The translations under genes were made by a program, and so were the position numbers. From Larimichthys crocea (taxonomy: Eukaryota; Chordata; Actinopteri; Sciaenidae): a stretch of DNA of 64,000 bases. The DNA lies in NCBI RefSeq assembly GCF_000972845.2, contig NC_040026.1, forward strand, positions 1,542,526-1,606,525, read 5' to 3'. Every line of letters begins with the position of its first letter. Positions within the stretch are counted from its first letter, which is position 1. A model generated the notes under the pieces. That model had not been told where the DNA came from, searched no databases, and worked only from the letters and a program-made list of their open reading frames with translations. Of this stretch, positions 59,772 to 64,000 are shown one piece after another.

Positions 59772-61889
59772 CAGGTATCAATGAAGCTAATGGTCTGAAG
59801 TCTTTTACAGCCAGCCCTCCATCACTCCACCTCTCTGTGGGTCTTACAGGAGGGGACTGGATATAGGTGGAGCAGTGGTTTGATTTTCCTGCCATTCCTG
59901 TGTGAGTGTGTGTGAGTGTTACTGCAGCTATATTTCTGTACATCCCATCGGAATGATGTGTGGGATGTCAGTCAAAAATCAATGCCCTGCTATTTGCAGC
60001 GATGCCTCTTCCACAAGTGTTTCCACAGCAGGGAATAATAACATGACAGAAGACCCACGTTTACCTTTTTCCTCGATGGGTCAGTTCACTCAAAATATAA
60101 AGACATTTTTCTTACATAATGTATGTAGCCAAGCAGACAAAAACACTAGACTATTCTGCTAAACCTTGGATTACTTCCAATAGATACAGACACAAACCAA
60201 CCACAAGACAAAGAACAGTGCAAAAACAAACGTCAAAATGTTCTTAAAATTTAAAAAAGTGTAACATTATTTACAGGTCTGTCACAGGATGATGCATTTC
60301 AATCTCCTGCATTCAATTCGAAGCTCCTACACACATCCAACACCTCAACCTCTACGGCATTTATTTCTGCTTTGTGACATAAAAGAGCGTAGTACTTCCT
60401 GCATCAGCAGTGGAAGTAAATCAAGAGGATTTTAAGGTCTAACTGTTAGATATACAGTACATCTATTTCTTTAATAAAATGTTGTGTGGTCTCTTGGTCA
60501 TCAGGATCTCTTGGTCTTTAGGTTCTCTTGGTCACTCAACACAGTGACATATAAAGTGATATATTTTCCTTAACTATATTTAAGTTCCCTGATAAGGGCC
60601 AACCTTCAGGTGTTAAGTATTAATCGGCATCTCTGAGATCTTTAGGAGTACTGCTGATGCGTGGAGATGACCCATTTCACTGGACTGGACTGTAACTGCT
60701 ACATTAGATTACATAACAAAAGACTGTGTGAGTAGAGCAAGAGAGAGAGCCACTGATCTTCCTTTTGCACCTCCCTTGATATCAATTTTCCCGATGCTAT
60801 TCTCTTCACTATTCATAAACATAGGTGTGTAACCAGAGAAATTCATTTGCCAGCTTTTAATTGACCAAGTACGATGAAGAGGGTCATTCCAGACAGCTGT
60901 AAACTTTTAATGTCCTCCTGCTACTTATTAACTTTGTACCTGGTTGTATAGTGATTTATGCCATTGTGATAATAGAACCTCTGGGAATAGCCCACCATCT
61001 TTTGCACACTGCGGTTGAGATAGCAAAAGTAATGGCTGAACGCTGCACCACCAGTAACAACAGCAACTTGTCTATTAACATAAACGCTACAAAAATGTGG
61101 CTGTGAAAGCTTTATGTAAATGATACGTGCAGCACACTGTACTTAAAGCGTGTGCATATGCACACACTTGCCCTTCGTGCCAGTGCCGCCTCAAAACCTA
61201 CGATTTGTCAAGGACAACAGAGGTTTCCATTAACGGAGCATTAGCTCCTCCTCACCCATGCCTCTCGACTCCACAAACCCTGCCTTTGTCTTCATTAGGC
61301 CCCCATGACAAGCTCCCACCATGCTTCAAAGTGGGCCATTACCAGCTCCCAGAACACCACAGGGCTCCACACTGGGCACTAATAGCCATCTCCAGTAGCA
61401 GCTCTCCCATACTCCACTGGAGGCCAGAAGGTGAATGGAGAGTTTAGTACAGTAGATAGTAGGATGAGGTTGTTAAGTCATCTCATAAATGCCTTTTATA
61501 TGTACCTATCCACATGTCAGCGACTCCCTGTCCTATTGTAACTACTAAAGATGTTATTTGGCACCTGCATGTGGGGATGCTGGCCGATTAGGTGGCTGTG
61601 TTGAGAGAGAAAGAGAAGCAGGAAGGGGAATGAGTTGCTGTATAAAAAGGTTCATGTACTCCAGCAGTGTATTTATATGGCAATGACAAAGCCGCAGGAA
61701 GTGAGTCATTTTCAATAGGAGTCAATGACACACAGCTATAAACACATCTGTGATACAGCGCCACGCCACAGCATGCAGGAGCTCCAAACTGCTTATTAAA
61801 CAAACATTTTTCAAGCTGTAAACATCTGCTAATCACATTATTATGAGTTTTAATTCTCCCCCAGCTCTCACTTTGAGTTAACAAAGTTC
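59772..61889. other. Gene-free stretch with a repeat fragment
   Basis: At 60555-60615, TATATTTAAG...GGGCCAACCTTCAG matches the interior of the element at 22520-23147. Four TCTCTTGGTC-like words lie at 60488-60535. Nothing else is recognised. Confidence 0.5.
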
Positions 61890-62170
61890 ATCCAGCCATC
61901 CATTTTCAATAATCGCTTATCCTTATCAGGGCCACTGGGGCTGGAGCCAATCTCAGCTGGCATTGGGCGAGAGGCCACAGGGACACACAGAGACGAGCAT
62001 GAACAATCATTCATGCTCACATTCACACCTATGTCACCAGTTAACCTATTAACCTGCATTTAGACTGTTGGAGGAAGGCAAAGAACCCAGAGTGAACCCA
62101 CACGGAAGTTTCTGTTCCACTGCAGGACCATGCACAGCTAACTGGGGGGTTCAAACCAAGAACATTCTTG
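61890..62170 (-). mobile_element. Common fish interspersed repeat
   Basis: CCATCCATTTTCAATAATCGC through GGGGCTGGAGCCAATCTCAGC, ACATTCACACC and TTAACCTGCATTTAGACTGTTGG. It is the reverse orientation of the repeat at 54885-55168. Confidence 0.65.
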
Positions 62171-62546
62171 CTGTGAAGTGCTGTGACTACACCAGTGTAC
62201 TCCAAAATACAATTTTACAAACAGGAAATGAGTTGATGACAACAACAAAACACTGTGTGACCTTATTAAGAAAGTAGACTGTGCTCAAGAGACAAAAGAC
62301 ATCTGTAGTTTGGTAAATAACCTTTTTATGTTTTCCTGACAAATAAATCTCTGTCTAAAGACCTACATTTTACTATACAGGGGTTATCTTTGAGAAAAAC
62401 AGGATTTCATCCTCAAATGAGATGTTAGGACTTTGTTGAATTGTTTGGCTGTGTATTTAAGTATGTACAGGTATTCAAATACTTAACTACAGTGTTAAGG
62501 TATTTGTATTTTACCTGAGTATTTCTATTTAAACATATATGTTATA

Positions 62547-63830
62547 CAGTGGTATGAAAAAGTATTTGCCCCTTTCCTGATTTTTATTTTTTTGCATGAT
62601 TGTCACACTTAAATGTTTCAGATCATCAAACAAATTTAAATATTAGACAAAGATAACACAAGTATGAGAAACAAAGTAATTGAGATCTATCAGCCTGGAA
62701 AAGGTTACAAAGCCATTTCTAAAGCTTTGGGATTCCAGTGAACCAGTGAGAGCCATTATCCACTAATGACAAAAACATGGAACATTGGTGAACCTGAGCG
62801 TAGCCTCGTAGCGACGACTCATCCAAGAGGTCACAAAAGACCCCACAACAACATCCAAAGAATTGCAGTCTCACTTGCCTCAGTTAAGGTCAGTATTCAT
62901 GACTCCACCATAAGAAAGAGACTGGGCAAAGATGGCCTGCATGGCAGAGTTCCAAGAAGAAAAACCACTGCTGAGCAAAAACAACACAAAGGCTCGTCTC
63001 ACTTTTGTCAAAAAAAACTTCTTGATGATCCTTAAGACTTTTGGGAAAATACTGATGAGACAAAAGTTGAACTTTTTGGAACGTGTGTGTCCCATTATAT
63101 CTGGTGTAAAAGTAATACAGCATTTCAGAAAAGGAACATCATACCAACAGTAAAATATGGTGGTAGTGTGATGGTCTGGGGCTGTTTTGCTGCTTCAGGA
63201 CCTGGAAGACTTGCTGTAGTAAATGGAACCATGAATTCTGCTGTCTACCAAAAAGTCCTGAAGGAGAATGTCCGGCCATCTGTTTGTGACCTCAAGCTGA
63301 AGCACACTTGGGTTCTGCAGCAGGACAATGATCCAAAACACACCAGCAAGTCCACCTCTGAATGGCTGAAGAAAAACAAAATGAAGATTTTGGAGTGGCC
63401 TAGTCCTGACCTGAATCCGATTGAGATGCTGTGGCATGACCTTAAAAGGTGGTTCATGCTTGAAAACCCTCCAATGTGGCTGAATTACAACAATTCTGCA
63501 AAGATGAGTGGGCATGAGTGAACATTCTTCCACAGCACTGTAAAAGACTCATTGCCAGTTATCGCAAACGCTTGATTGCAGTTGTTGCTGCTAAGGGTGG
63601 CCCAACCAGATATTAGGTTTAGGTGGCAATCACTTTTTCACACAGGGCCATGTAATGGATTTTTCCCCCTCAATAATAAAAACCTTTATTTAAAAACTGC
63701 ATTTTGTGTTTACTTGGGTTATCTTTGTCTAATATTTAAATTAGTTTGATCTGAAACATTTAAGTGTGACAAACATGCAAAAAAAAAAAAGAAATCAGGA
63801 AGGGGGGCAAACACTTTTTCCACACAACTG
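62547..63830 (+). mobile_element. Complete but inactive Tc1-like element (DD-E transposase)
   Basis: Flanking TA dinucleotides lie at 62545-62546 and 63831-63832. Long inverted repeats of at least 120 nt start CAGTGGTATG and, in reverse, CAGTTGTGTGG; they share CACACTTAAATGTTTCAGATC and ATTTAAATATTAGACAAAGATAAC. Transposase begins near 62670 (MRNKVIEIYQPGKGYKA), with DETKVELF (about 63053), GGSVMVWGCFAASG, QQDNDPKHTS (about 63318) and PDLNPIEMLW (about 63407). Frame changes and stops interrupt it. Two residues are missing between the second D and the E (WPSPDLNP instead of the usual WPSQSPDLNP), giving DD32E instead of DD34E. It is inserted in a common fish repeat (TATTTCTATTT...CTTTTTACTCCACTACATTT). 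Confidence 0.9.
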
Positions 63831-64000
63831 TACCTATATATATATATTTCAGAGGGAATTATTGCACTTTTTACTCCACTACATTTGCTAAAGTTAGTTA
63901 ACCTTACAAACTATACAGTGTCAGCTATACAATAAGGATTTAACCAGTCAAGAGCATGAACAATGTTGAATAGATCCACTTTGACCAGCTACAACATTAA

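Overview
The window reads as a teleost fish chromosome, probably a spiny-rayed (percomorph) species. The genes are short-intron vertebrate genes, and the repeats are of fish type: L2 and Rex1/Babar-like LINEs, Tc1 elements, a Tf1/sushi-type LTR element, tRNA-derived SINEs and TTAA-flanked miniature elements with dense microsatellites. No bacterial, plasmid or viral genome features were seen.

The left 37 kb is genic. tdrkh (+, 642-8153) encodes a mitochondrial-outer-membrane KH/Tudor protein of the piRNA pathway. I reconstructed twelve constitutive coding exons giving 554 residues. An additional in-frame 864-nt exon (6247-7110) is compatible with them. mbtd1 (+, 9383-23773) starts about 0.5 kb after the tdrkh poly(A) signal. 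It encodes an FCS zinc finger plus four MBT repeats in 17 exons (702 residues), followed by an apparently very long 3' UTR to about 29.9 kb. nme2b (-, 37.4-33.4 kb) encodes a 152-residue nucleoside diphosphate kinase and faces mbtd1 tail to tail. MBTD1 and NME1/NME2 are also neighbours in mammals, so that pair is an old syntenic block. The three genes share no pathway: piRNA trimming, chromatin reading and nucleotide metabolism.

The right 26.5 kb (37.5-64 kb) contains no host gene that I can support and is a repeat graveyard. It holds an L1-like fragment (38.7-39.2 kb), a Tc1 fragment (45.35-45.8 kb), an L2-like LINE with an esterase ORF1 (45.8-48.3 kb) and a Tc1 remnant (48.6-49.0 kb). It also holds a young LTR retrotransposon (50,241-54,573) whose pol region is replaced by a copy of the neighbouring LINE/Tc1 segment. 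Further right are a nearly full-length Rex1/Babar-like LINE on the minus strand (55.97-59.6 kb) and a complete but broken Tc1 element (62,547-63,830).

The most interesting signals are these. (1) The symmetric phase-1 864-nt exon of tdrkh. (2) A (TG)49-T4 tract that forms the 3' splice site of the tdrkh KH2 exon, as in human CFTR. (3) An 11-nt self-priming complementarity visible in the LTR element, with a 4-nt deletion that destroys it in one LTR. (4) A 2.2-kb duplicated block that differs from its source mostly by one-base gaps, which suggests unpolished assembly.
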